Positions 1 to 6,682 of a stretch of DNA of 9,323 nt are shown one piece after another. The stretch comes from an uncultured Bacteroidales bacterium (lineage in GTDB: Bacteria > Bacteroidota > Bacteroidia > Bacteroidales > JAUNSR01). The stretch's first letter is position 1; the number at the start of each line of letters is the position of its first letter. The stretch is from the NCBI GenBank assembly GCA_947074245.1, contig CAMTOW010000053.1, positions 1 through 9,323 of the forward strand, in the 5' to 3' direction. The notes beneath the pieces are model-generated. The model ran no database searches. It saw nothing but the letters and a program-made list of their open reading frames with translations, and had not been told where the DNA came from. Made by a program: the position numbers and the translations under genes.

Positions 1-580
1 TTTCGAAGAGTTCTTCTTTGCGAGTCTTTTTCAGTTTGGTCGTGATGCGATGTCCTTTGAGCAGAACGTTTATTTCGAAAAAAAGAGAATGCATCAGATG
101 GGCGCACGCCATTTTATAGAGGTCGCTTTCTTTGTGATATTTTTTCGAAGCCAGAATGGAAAAATAGTGTTTGAGGATAGTAATCGCCTCCGCGCTCAAC
201 TCAGTAGTCGGAAATTCTCTCAGATGAAGATATACGGACATCCCGTTTTTAAAGTCGATCCGGGTCTCTTCGAGGTAGACTCGGGACATAATCAGGAAAT
301 AACCTTTGAAATCGGGGCTGACCTGATGTAGCTGGACTGTTTGATTGGGACAACTTCCGAAAAAGTGATTTTCCGCAACGGTATATCTATTGAGATTAAT
401 GCTAATATCGAGTGTGCCTTTTTCGCAGTATGCAAAGATCATGCAATCAGGGCGGGATGGATATTTATACAAAGGCAAAGCTTCGGTCTTTTCGATGACC
501 TCAAAGTCGATGAAAACCTGCTCTTTATGATTGGTCGGGACCGTTGAGGCGACCTCTAATTCAGATTCAGTCTCGATCAT
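1..580 (-). CDS. AraC-family transcription regulator, N-terminal part (cut by window edge)
   Basis: Reading the minus strand from the ATG at 580-578 gives an open frame of 193 codons that runs off the left edge without a stop. The protein begins MIETESELEVASTV and contains a cupin-like sensor region at about residues 20-115, with the pieces FAYCEKGTLDISINL and YFLIMSRVYLEE. A helical linker follows and ends in KKTRKEELFE at the edge. This order and the KTRKEELFE junction are typical of Bacteroidota AraC-type regulators, in which two helix-turn-helix motifs come next; that DNA-binding half lies outside the window. It should be a cytoplasmic DNA-binding protein; the ligand and targets cannot be told. 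A TAAGTTTG promoter box lies 19 bases upstream of the start. The family call is firm for the N-terminal architecture but cannot be confirmed by the HTH here. Confidence 0.82.
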   Translation of the reverse strand, partial: MIETESELEVASTVPTNHKEQVFIDFEVIEKTEALPLYKYPSRPDCMIFAYCEKGTLDISINLNRYTVAENHFFGSCPNQTVQLHQVSPDFKGYFLIMSRVYLEETRIDFKNGMSVYLHLREFPTTELSAEAITILKHYFSILASKKYHKESDLYKMACAHLMHSLFFEINVLLKGHRITTKLKKTRKEELFE

Positions 581-598
581 ATTTAGAAATGTTTTGTG

Positions 599-628
599 CA
601 AACTTAAAATATTTTTTCAAAACAAAAA
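599..628 (-). promoter_or_regulatory. Putative Bacteroidota promoter for the AraC-family gene
   Basis: On the minus strand, 606-599 reads TAAGTTTG, a full match to the Bacteroidota -7 element TAnnTTTG. A T-rich stretch ending in TTTG (626-623) lies 16 bases upstream, somewhat closer than the usual 19 or so. Transcription would start near 590, leaving a very short leader before the ATG at 580. Confidence 0.45.
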
Positions 629-711
629 CATTTTGATCGAAAGGGTATTGTTATTCTGACTTTTTGAAATAATTGATTATATGTTTAATTAGGTTAAAAT
701 AATTTATTCGG

Positions 712-742
712 TTTGGATGATTGGTGAAAAATATTACTTTTG
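712..742 (+). promoter_or_regulatory. Strong Bacteroidota-type promoter reading into a gene-less region
   Basis: TTTG at 712-715 and TACTTTTG at 735-742 are exact matches to the -33 (TTTG) and -7 (TAnnTTTG) elements of the Bacteroidota primary sigma factor, with a spacer of exactly 19 bases. Transcription is predicted to start near 749-750 on the plus strand. The surroundings are very AT-rich. No convincing protein gene follows before the terminator at 1172-1201, so the promoter appears to drive a non-coding or decayed unit. Confidence 0.65.
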
Positions 743-904
743 TTATGAATTGAAAATAAAATATAATTCGCCACTTATTCAATAGATCTTCTTTAGAGGA
801 AGAAGATACCATGAGAAAATAAAAAAAGCTGATCTAAGACCGAATTACGGATAATCTATTTATTTGCATTATCCTGCCAGAAAAACGAAAAGACCGAGAG
901 ATTT

Positions 905-1066
905 CTATACTAACAGACTTGGCGTAGCTGCATTATGCGGAAACGTCCGAAAGAATTCATTCCCAAGCTTATTTTCGTGTTTTTCATATTCAACGACCGA
1001 CAAATTGAGTAGATATTCGATCGACTCATCGTATGGGTATAACCCTTTGTCGGAGCCAGCCAATTC
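905..1066 (-). pseudogene. Possible coding relic on the minus strand
   Basis: Between an in-frame TGA (1069-1067) and a TAG stop (907-905), one minus-strand frame stays open for 53 codons and ends in NEFFRTFPHNAATPSLLV. Its composition is protein-like (for example YPYDESIEYLLNL), more so than the two other long frames over the same DNA. There is no ATG start, and a neighbouring minus frame (1125-910) carries a plausible upstream part (DLYLRHENWLA), as if one frameshift had split a gene. The DNA is also less AT-rich than its flanks, as expected for former coding sequence. No family was recognised. It conflicts with the structured-RNA reading of the same interval, and only one of the two may be right. 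Confidence 0.22.
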
Positions 1067-1171
1067 TCATGTCGCAGATACAAATCAAAAAAAGAATATA
1101 ATATCGTTTTTTCCAGAATATCCAATTGAGATACAAAATACTTGTTAATAGATAGATTGAGTTAAAAAAAG

Positions 1172-1201
1172 AAAGGTTATCGACGTGAGTCGCTAACCTT
1201 T
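1172..1201 (-). terminator. Rho-independent terminator after the secreted-protein gene; works in both directions
   Basis: AAAGGTTA (1172-1179) pairs with TAACCTTT (1194-1201). After one T/C mismatch, CGAC pairs with GTCG around the four-base loop GTGA. On the minus strand a T-rich tail (1171-1163) follows, 18 bases past the stop codon of the gene at 1219-1995. On the plus strand the stem is followed by TTGTCTTTTT, so it could also end transcription from the promoter at 712-742. Confidence 0.85.
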
Positions 1202-1218
1202 TTGTCTTTTTCAGAGAG

Positions 1219-1995
1219 TTATTTTCCCGAATCGAATATCAAAGTTCCTGTAGGAGTAGGGAGGAAGAGCGTCATTGTATTCGGATTGATCGTTGCCGAA
1301 TGACCCATATACTTGAATTCTTCGGTAAAGAAGAAGGAGATCTCTTCTACGCCAGTCATATACCAACTGCCATTGAGGGTGAGCGTTTTACCTTCGGTTT
1401 CCACAATGTATTTGAACGAGAAGTCATTACCCATAAAGAGAATCACATTTCCTTTGTGAGAACCTATCAGTGATGTTTTCCATTCGCGACACAATGTTTT
1501 GGCCGGATCGCATGCTCGGAACGGCTGCATACCGTTGAGGTAGGAAATTACGAGCTGATGCGGATATTCGCCCAGATTGGCATTGGGGTTCGGAATGGTG
1601 AAGGCGCGCATTTTGACATATACTTCAGTGCCTCCGTAACCGTTGTCTTCATAATCGCGAGCGATCTGCGAATAGATGCCCTGATCGGTAGCAATCGGAA
1701 TAATCGTGCCTGCCATACAGTCGTAGAAGAACGGCATACCCTCTACAATAATGAAGTTTCCGGCAAAATAGAAGTTGGACGCAGCCGGATTGACCGGACC
1801 CAATCCCATATTTTGGTTTGGAATGATAGCCGGGCCAAGCCCCATACCCGGTTGATACCCCGGATTTTTCTTACAGGTCTTCCCTTTTTGCTGAGTTTCG
1901 GTTGATTGCTGATTGGGAAGTGTGGTGATAACCTGGGCGCAGACTGTGCCGCCTAGAAATAAAGCCGTTAAAACGGTAAAAAAGAGCTTTTTCAT
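1219..1995 (-). CDS. Secreted protein of unknown function with two MGLGP repeats
   Basis: The 258-residue product starts with a clear signal peptide (MKKLFFTVLTALFLGGTVCA, cleavage expected before Q21), so it is exported to the periplasm or cell surface. No lipobox is evident, because the Cys at 19 lies inside the signal and is followed by A-Q. A low-complexity Gln/Thr/Lys segment (about 28-45) leads into a Pro/Gly-rich stretch with MGLGP at 51-55 and 63-67. The remainder (about 74-258) looks like a beta-rich globular domain ending in TGTLIFDSGK. The mature part has four cysteines (41, 93, 162, 169) that could form disulfides. I recognise no domain. The gene appears monocistronic, with a terminator 18 bases after the stop and the terminator of the next gene upstream at 2060-2110. 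An imperfect promoter-like box (TACAGTTTG on the minus strand, one base longer than TAnnTTTG) lies about 40 bases before the ATG. Confidence 0.85.
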   Translation of the reverse strand: MKKLFFTVLTALFLGGTVCAQVITTLPNQQSTETQQKGKTCKKNPGYQPGMGLGPAIIPNQNMGLGPVNPAASNFYFAGNFIIVEGMPFFYDCMAGTIIPIATDQGIYSQIARDYEDNGYGGTEVYVKMRAFTIPNPNANLGEYPHQLVISYLNGMQPFRACDPAKTLCREWKTSLIGSHKGNVILFMGNDFSFKYIVETEGKTLTLNGSWYMTGVEEISFFFTEEFKYMGHSATINPNTMTLFLPTPTGTLIFDSGK

Positions 1996-2059
1996 AATTG
2001 ATCGTTGAAGGTTTGTAGTCTTGAATTATAACAAACTGTAATTATGAAAGTTTATCTCT

Positions 2060-2110
2060 AAAAAACAGAATGCACGATGCCGTATAAAATAATATCGGAC
2101 AGGCATTCTA
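2060..2110 (-). terminator. Long-stem terminator after the large regulator gene
   Basis: On the minus strand AGAATGC (2109-2103) pairs with GCATTCT (2073-2067), followed by GTTTTTT (2066-2060). The interior is itself partly complementary around CCGAT/ATACGG. It lies just after the stop of the regulator at 2127 and inside the upstream region of the secreted-protein gene at 1995, insulating the two same-strand genes. Confidence 0.7.
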
Positions 2111-2126
2111 AAACCGGATGAAGGAC

Positions 2127-4976
2127 TTAGAAATTATCGATAAAAAACTCATTTAAGCCGATGTTCTGTTCGAGGCTTATCTTTTTGCGAAGACGATACC
2201 GGGCCGCTTCGACACCCCGAATGGAGATGTTGAGCAACGAAGCTATCTCTTTAGACGCCATATTCAACTTGAGGCAAGCGCTGAGTTTGAGTTCGGCAGG
2301 CGTGAGATTCGGATACCTATTCTTCAGATTCCGGAAGAAGGCAGGATGAGTTTGCTCGAAGTGCATAATGAACAAACTCCAATCGTCGATATCGCTTTTT
2401 TTCTTATCCACCGAACGGATGATCTTATCGAGTTTCTTACTTACGGGTAAGTTGGGATGTCGGGTGGAAAAATCCTGAATTTCGTTTTTAAGACTTGCTA
2501 TCGCTTCGTTGTTCTGAGCCATCGCAGCCGTGATTCCGAACAATTCGTGATTGGCAGACTGCACTTTGAGGCGAAGCTGCTCGTTGGTTTTGCGGATTTG
2601 TATCTCTTCGTTGATCTTATCCTGTTTTTTCATCGCCAGGCGGTGACGATACCGAATGAGCGCATAGAGAGCGCCCATAATCAATAAGATCAGGGAAACC
2701 CAAAGAGCCCAAGCCCATGAGGAGAGATACCAAGGAGGCAGGATCTCGAAAGAGAACGTGATGACTTCATTTTCATAAGCCGTATTTCGCGTGAGCGGGC
2801 GGATCTCGAGCTTGTATTTGCCATGAGGCAGACGTTCGTAGCGAATCGAACTCTGTACCGAAGGTTGATACCAATCTTTATCGATACCACTGAGTTTGTA
2901 TTGGTAAAAACGGTCGACTCCGGTCGAGAACGGGTATCCGACGGAAATACGGATGCTTTTCAGATTGGCCGGAAGTTTCGGAAGCGAGTTTCCTTCGAGA
3001 GGAATCGAGATGATTTCGCCCGACTTCAGTTTTGCTTCAACCTTGTCGATGAACAGCTGTTTGTGGTGCGTAACGGGTTGATTCCGAAATTTGTCGGATA
3101 AGATGAACCCATTGTTCATACAAATCATAATGGTAGCATCATCGAGCGGTACGATCGTTTGCGAATCATCGCCCGTAGCGATGTATTTATGATCGAAGCC
3201 AACGGCTTTGATCAGTTCGGCTTTTCCCTTATCGTAGCTGATGAGAATCGATATATCGGTGCCGATGATCCAGTAATGAGTGGGATCGAGAGGAATCACT
3301 TGCGAAATGTTTTTTACGGGCATCATCAGATCGTTGAGTTCATCGAAGGGCTGAACGGAAGCGTCGATGTCGTTGTAGAAAAAGAAATGGTCGTTGCTTA
3401 TAAAAACGGTGCGATGGCCGATCCGACTGATAATTGTGCGATGAGAATCGCTGAAAAAGTCTTTTACAGGATCCAGACGACTCATATCATCGCTCAATAC
3501 TGCCTGGGTGACCCCTTCGTACATGTGGCCCAACCAAAGATATCCTTCCTGATCGATAGAAAGCGAGTTGTAGCGACCGCTGACACCGTCTACAAAATGA
3601 GAAAAGGTAAAATCGCCTTTTTCTTTTTTCAGAACGACCGGTTTTTCGCCTGTCGCCAATAGCAGGTGATCGGGATAACGCGGAGACAGTGATGTGAAAT
3701 CGAATACGGAACTTTGGGTATAGAGGAGACGGGTATCTTGAGGGGTGATCCGCATGAGACCGTTTTCGAATGCGCAAAGCAACATATCATCGACTACCTG
3801 TAATTTCCGTACCTGACCTTGCGACTCCGGCACGAACTGCATTTTTTCGAAAGGGAATTTCGTGTTAAGAGCTTCCAACGGGATATAAAACAGCCCCTTG
3901 GAGGATCCGATATAGAGTTTGTCGCTGAAAATAACCGAAGTGGAAAGTGAACCGATGACCTTATTATAATCCATAAAGAAGCTGGAGCCCATGATAAACT
4001 CCATTTTGCATAACCCTTCATCGAGGGCTAGCCAGATGGAGCCATTCATGTCTTGAGAAATGGCATATACCGAGTTGCCGTCAAGGGCATTGCGGGTGGA
4101 ATAATTGCGAAGGATATTTCCGGAAGGATTGGTTACATAAACACCGTTCATCATCGTTCCGAAAAGGAAATTTCCATTTTCAAGTTGTAGGGCGCAGGAA
4201 AGGGTTTCCGATCGGAGTTTATCGGAAATATCGGACACCCAGGGTGTTATTTTGTCGTTGTCGAGCAGGAAAAGCCCGTCTTTGTCGTTTCCAATCAAGA
4301 ATCGGTTTTGATCGAAAGGGGTAATGATGCGAAGGTTATCGAACGGAAGCCGGGCTATTTCGTTAAGTCGGGCATTTTCAATATGATAGAGAATTCCTTC
4401 TTTTTCGACCCAAAGCTTATCGCCCGTTTGTTGGAAAAATATCGGCGACTCAGCGTCGAGCACAGGGATAATCTGATTGTAATCCCATAAAAAGACGCGA
4501 TCGACGGAATAAAAATATACGCCCGCAGGAGTAACATAGATGCGCGTAAAGTCTAAATCGGGAAGCTTATCGGCCGGAATCAGACTATCTGAAAGCGAGG
4601 TGTATTGCAAAATGCCTTTTTTATCTTTCCGCCAAAAACCGAACTCTCGGAATCCGCCGGTATAAACGGTTCCATCCGATGCGATAGCAACCGAGCGTAA
4701 AACAGAGCATGGAGCGTCTTTATATAATTTCCATCCGATTCCGTTGTATTCGAGCAGCCCTTTGTTATTGGCCGCATAAAGAATTCCATCCGGAGAGATG
4801 TCGATGTCCCAATTTTTTCGGGCACCTCCGTATTCGTTGGAAGAGATATTCATGATGAGGGGATTGCGCGTATAGCTATTCAGCCCCAATGCTCCCAACG
4901 AGTGGATGAGGAGTGTTACAAATAGTATAAATCTGAAACGAGAATAAAATAAGCGTATTGTTTTTGAAATCATCAT
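2127..4976 (-). CDS. Membrane-spanning one-component regulator (Reg_prop beta-propeller, Y_Y_Y domain, LuxR-type HTH)
   Basis: The 949-residue protein has the layout of Bacteroidota sensor regulators that bind a ligand outside the membrane and DNA inside. A signal or anchor lies at about 10-32. A periplasmic beta-propeller follows, with repeated two-component-propeller motifs, for example around 50-85 (ISPDGILYAANNKGLLEYNG) and 298-325 (NSVYAISQDMNGSIWLALDE). A Y_Y_Y domain at about 670-748 includes RFYQYKLSGIDKDWY and PHGKYKLEIRP. One transmembrane helix lies at about 753-776, a charged coiled coil at about 780-865, and a C-terminal LuxR-type helix-turn-helix at about 889-935 (LTPAELKLSACLKLNMASKE, then NISIRGVEAARYRLRKKI). 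No histidine kinase, receiver or AraC domain is present, so signal and DNA binding sit in one chain. Such proteins often respond to sugars or peptides, but the ligand here is unknown. A second ATG directly follows the first. The nearest upstream gene is the divergent glycerate kinase; a regulatory link is possible but unsupported. I found no good promoter match upstream. Confidence 0.92.
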   Translation of the reverse strand: MMISKTIRLFYSRFRFILFVTLLIHSLGALGLNSYTRNPLIMNISSNEYGGARKNWDIDISPDGILYAANNKGLLEYNGIGWKLYKDAPCSVLRSVAIASDGTVYTGGFREFGFWRKDKKGILQYTSLSDSLIPADKLPDLDFTRIYVTPAGVYFYSVDRVFLWDYNQIIPVLDAESPIFFQQTGDKLWVEKEGILYHIENARLNEIARLPFDNLRIITPFDQNRFLIGNDKDGLFLLDNDKITPWVSDISDKLRSETLSCALQLENGNFLFGTMMNGVYVTNPSGNILRNYSTRNALDGNSVYAISQDMNGSIWLALDEGLCKMEFIMGSSFFMDYNKVIGSLSTSVIFSDKLYIGSSKGLFYIPLEALNTKFPFEKMQFVPESQGQVRKLQVVDDMLLCAFENGLMRITPQDTRLLYTQSSVFDFTSLSPRYPDHLLLATGEKPVVLKKEKGDFTFSHFVDGVSGRYNSLSIDQEGYLWLGHMYEGVTQAVLSDDMSRLDPVKDFFSDSHRTIISRIGHRTVFISNDHFFFYNDIDASVQPFDELNDLMMPVKNISQVIPLDPTHYWIIGTDISILISYDKGKAELIKAVGFDHKYIATGDDSQTIVPLDDATIMICMNNGFILSDKFRNQPVTHHKQLFIDKVEAKLKSGEIISIPLEGNSLPKLPANLKSIRISVGYPFSTGVDRFYQYKLSGIDKDWYQPSVQSSIRYERLPHGKYKLEIRPLTRNTAYENEVITFSFEILPPWYLSSWAWALWVSLILLIMGALYALIRYRHRLAMKKQDKINEEIQIRKTNEQLRLKVQSANHELFGITAAMAQNNEAIASLKNEIQDFSTRHPNLPVSKKLDKIIRSVDKKKSDIDDWSLFIMHFEQTHPAFFRNLKNRYPNLTPAELKLSACLKLNMASKEIASLLNISIRGVEAARYRLRKKISLEQNIGLNEFFIDNF

Positions 4977-5070
4977 GCTTAAAAATATATCCTATCGGAC
5001 GAAAATGATGTCTAAGCGCTTTATTTTTAGCTGTTTTTAGGTGTGGAAGGTTTGAATCGTTAAAATGCAG

Positions 5071-5108
5071 AAAGCGGACTTAAGAAAAATCTTTCTTAAG
5101 TCCGCTTT
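5071..5108. terminator. Perfect 17-bp hairpin, terminator-like but not behind any gene
   Basis: AAAGCGGACTTAAGAAA (5071-5087) and TTTCTTAAGTCCGCTTT (5092-5108) are exact reverse complements around the four-base loop AATC. The A-rich lead and TTTT tail on the plus strand resemble a rho-independent terminator; the minus-strand tail is weaker. Both flanking genes start here rather than end, so it may end an unrecognised short transcript, block antisense reading, or act as an attenuator in the leader of the regulator at 4976. Confidence 0.6.
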
Positions 5109-5289
5109 TCGATTAACCCAATCTGTTAAAACTTATTATATCAACACCTATGCAAAAAATTTCATTTTAAAATCGAAAAGGGGGATATCCCACCAAATCG
5201 TTTAATTTTGTCAGAATCACAAAAGCAATTTGAGCAATGATTCAAAGACAATGCAAATGTCGTTTAAAAATCGTCGGTTTGCCAAACTT

Positions 5290-5320
5290 GATTCCTGCAT
5301 ACGAATACGATGCAAGAATC
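5290..5320 (-). other. Hairpin in the divergent intergenic region
   Basis: GATTCCTGCAT (5290-5300) faces ATGCAAGAATC (5310-5320) across nine bases. In plus-strand RNA one C-A mismatch breaks the stem; in minus-strand RNA the same position is a U-G pair, giving eleven continuous pairs. This favours a function in a minus-strand transcript, that is, upstream of the regulator at 4976. No T-run follows, so it is not a terminator. Confidence 0.4.
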
Positions 5321-5447
5321 AGACATCTATTTTAACTACGACATTACTACTACAATTAGTTGTAATGTATTGTTTATTATGATCTTATGTTTTTGTGGTT
5401 TTGATGTTTAAAATCATTTTTTTGTTGAATCATATCGTCGAATATCC

Positions 5448-6617
5448 ATGAAAAGTTTACATAATCCGAAAATTATCATCGCTTGTGATTCATTTAAAGG
5501 ATCGCTTCGAAGTGAAGAGGTGGGGAGAGCGGTAGAAAAAGGGATAAGAACCATTTATCCAAAAGTCGAAACTATCCTATTTCCTTTAGCTGATGGAGGT
5601 GAGGGAACTTTGGATGTGTTTTTTACAATGTTGAAGGGAGAGTTTGTCGGCGTCAATGTTTCTGATCCATTGGGTCGTTCGATTCGTTCGGGGTATGGTT
5701 TATTCCAAGCGGGAAAAGTAGCCGTCATTGAAATGGCGCTGGCTTCGGGATTGACGCTATTGAGAGAAGACGAGCGAAATCCGATTCGTTCCAGTTCTTT
5801 CGGAACGGGAGAGTTGATTCGCGATGCCCTAGATCGGGGTGTAGAGGAGATTATACTTACGGTAGGAGGTAGCGCTACGAATGACGGAGGATCGGGAATG
5901 CTTGAAGCACTAGGAATGGAGTTTTTCGATATAAATGGAAATCCGCTACATGGCAACGGTGGTAATCTGGAAAAGATTGAGCATATCCGCAGAGAGAAGC
6001 TGCATCCTCATATTAAGATGTGTCGGTTTGTCGTTTTATGCGACGTGTCGAATCCTTTTACCGGAGAAAATGGTGCTACACGGGTATATAGCGCGCAAAA
6101 AGGGGCTGATGGAATTATGCAAGATTCGCTCGAACGCGGTATGGAACACTTCAGGGAGTTGATTCGAAAAGAGACCGGGACAGACCTGAATGATAAAGCC
6201 GGAAGTGGAGCTGCCGGAGGAATGGGCGGAGCGGCATTCTGTTTTTTGAATGCTCAATTCGCACCGGGGTGTGAGACCATTTTAGATTATTGCGGTTTCG
6301 CTTCGCAACTGAAGCATGCTGATTTGATCTTTACCGGAGAGGGAAAAATGGATTATCAGACTTTGTTTGGAAAAGCGCCATACGTCGTGTTGGAAAAAGG
6401 ACGATCTCGAAATATTCCCGTGATCGGGGTATGTGGTATTGCCGATGATGTCAGCCGGTTGTTATCGGCAGGCTTTTCTGATATATTAAGTATCGAAGAT
6501 AAACGGCTCTCTATTTCGGAGATGATGAATCCGGAACGATCCCAGCGCGAGATCGAGACTGTAGTCGCGTCTTTTCTGGGAAATATATGCAGAAGAAATC
6601 TGATCGGTGGAAAATAG
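5448..6617 (+). CDS. glxK: Glycerate 2-kinase (GarK/GlxK family)
   Basis: The cytoplasmic enzyme phosphorylates D-glycerate with ATP to 2-phosphoglycerate, which enters lower glycolysis. The 389-residue product has the family's usual length and signatures in order: DSFKGS (14-19), PLADGGEGT (46-54), VGGSATNDGG (139-148), CDVSNPFTGENGA (198-210), GSGAAGGMGG (252-261) and TGEGKMDYQT (296-305). No key segment is missing. The ATG at 5448 places DSFKGS at the expected distance from the N-terminus. It stands alone: the divergent regulator lies 471 bp upstream and a hairpin terminator begins four bases after the TAG stop. No glycerate transporter, tartronate-semialdehyde reductase or glycolate gene is in view, so the glycerate source is unknown. 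The symbol is at family level; garK is the other common name. Confidence 0.95.
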   Translation: MKSLHNPKIIIACDSFKGSLRSEEVGRAVEKGIRTIYPKVETILFPLADGGEGTLDVFFTMLKGEFVGVNVSDPLGRSIRSGYGLFQAGKVAVIEMALASGLTLLREDERNPIRSSSFGTGELIRDALDRGVEEIILTVGGSATNDGGSGMLEALGMEFFDINGNPLHGNGGNLEKIEHIRREKLHPHIKMCRFVVLCDVSNPFTGENGATRVYSAQKGADGIMQDSLERGMEHFRELIRKETGTDLNDKAGSGAAGGMGGAAFCFLNAQFAPGCETILDYCGFASQLKHADLIFTGEGKMDYQTLFGKAPYVVLEKGRSRNIPVIGVCGIADDVSRLLSAGFSDILSIEDKRLSISEMMNPERSQREIETVVASFLGNICRRNLIGGK

Positions 6618-6620
6618 AAA

Positions 6621-6647
6621 GGCAGTCTTTCAAAAAGAAAGACTGCC
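6621..6647. terminator. Bidirectional terminator between convergent genes
   Basis: GGCAGTCTTTC (6621-6631) and GAAAGACTGCC (6637-6647) pair perfectly around AAAAA. The 65-bp gap between the glycerate kinase stop (6617) and the porin stop (6683) also holds CCGGAT/ATCCGG (6652-6657 with 6665-6670). The T-rich tail is better on the minus strand (TTTCTATTTT), so the first hairpin probably serves mainly the asparaginase-porin transcript while also stopping reading from the kinase. Confidence 0.8.
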
Positions 6648-6682
6648 CGGTCCGGATCAAATTTATCCGGGGTGAATCTGGC

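Larger units (their letters stand above)
750..1205 (+). ncRNA. Candidate structured RNA unit of unknown family (inferred)
   Basis: This stretch runs from the predicted start of the promoter at 712-742 to the terminator at 1172-1201. The plus strand has an ORF from a TTG at 864 to 1148, but its composition and weak start make it doubtful. Several inverted repeats suggest RNA structure. GGATAAT (849-855) pairs with ATTATCC (868-874). GGCGT (921-925) pairs with ACGTC (943-947) through one G-U pair that exists only in plus-strand RNA. CCGACAAA (997-1004) pairs with TTTGTCGG (1046-1053) and encloses TGAGT/ACTCA (1006-1010 with 1024-1028) and GGGT/ACCC (1035-1038 with 1042-1045), a three-way-junction layout. 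AGAATT (952-957) can pair with AATTCT (1062-1067) around all of it. It matches no RNA family I recognise. Boundaries and existence are inference; a protein-coding relic read on the minus strand is the main alternative. Confidence 0.33.
4977..5447. other. Divergent intergenic region (471 bp) without a gene
   Basis: This is the shared upstream region of the minus-strand regulator (start 4976) and the plus-strand glycerate kinase (start 5448). No open frame of interest was found on either strand. It holds a 17-bp perfect hairpin (5071-5108), a second hairpin (5290-5320) and a small dyad TACAA-TTAG-TTGTA near 5353-5366. The only full TAnnTTTG match on the plus strand (TAATTTTG, 5203-5210) lacks a -33 partner and is far from the kinase start. 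TATGTTTTTG near 5387 is a near miss. Confidence 0.7.

Noticed and set aside
50..547. Plus-strand ORFs of 93 and 68 codons
   Set aside because: They are antisense to the AraC-family regulator, whose minus-strand frame is continuous with family-typical sequence.
864..1148. Plus-strand 94-codon ORF as a real protein
   Set aside because: It needs a TTG start without a recognisable leader, is rich in Ser/Arg/Asn without domain features, and overlaps two other open frames; treated as unproven.
2067..2109. Inverted repeat as operator for the secreted-protein gene
   Set aside because: A GTTTTTT run follows directly on the minus strand just after the regulator stop, so a terminator explains it better.
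2161..3662. Several plus-strand ORFs within the large regulator gene
   Set aside because: They are antisense shadows; the minus-strand frame encodes recognisable propeller, Y_Y_Y, membrane and HTH segments throughout.
5203..5210. TAATTTTG as promoter for glycerate kinase
   Set aside because: It fits the -7 element, but no TTTG lies 17-21 bases upstream and it is about 240 bases from the start codon.
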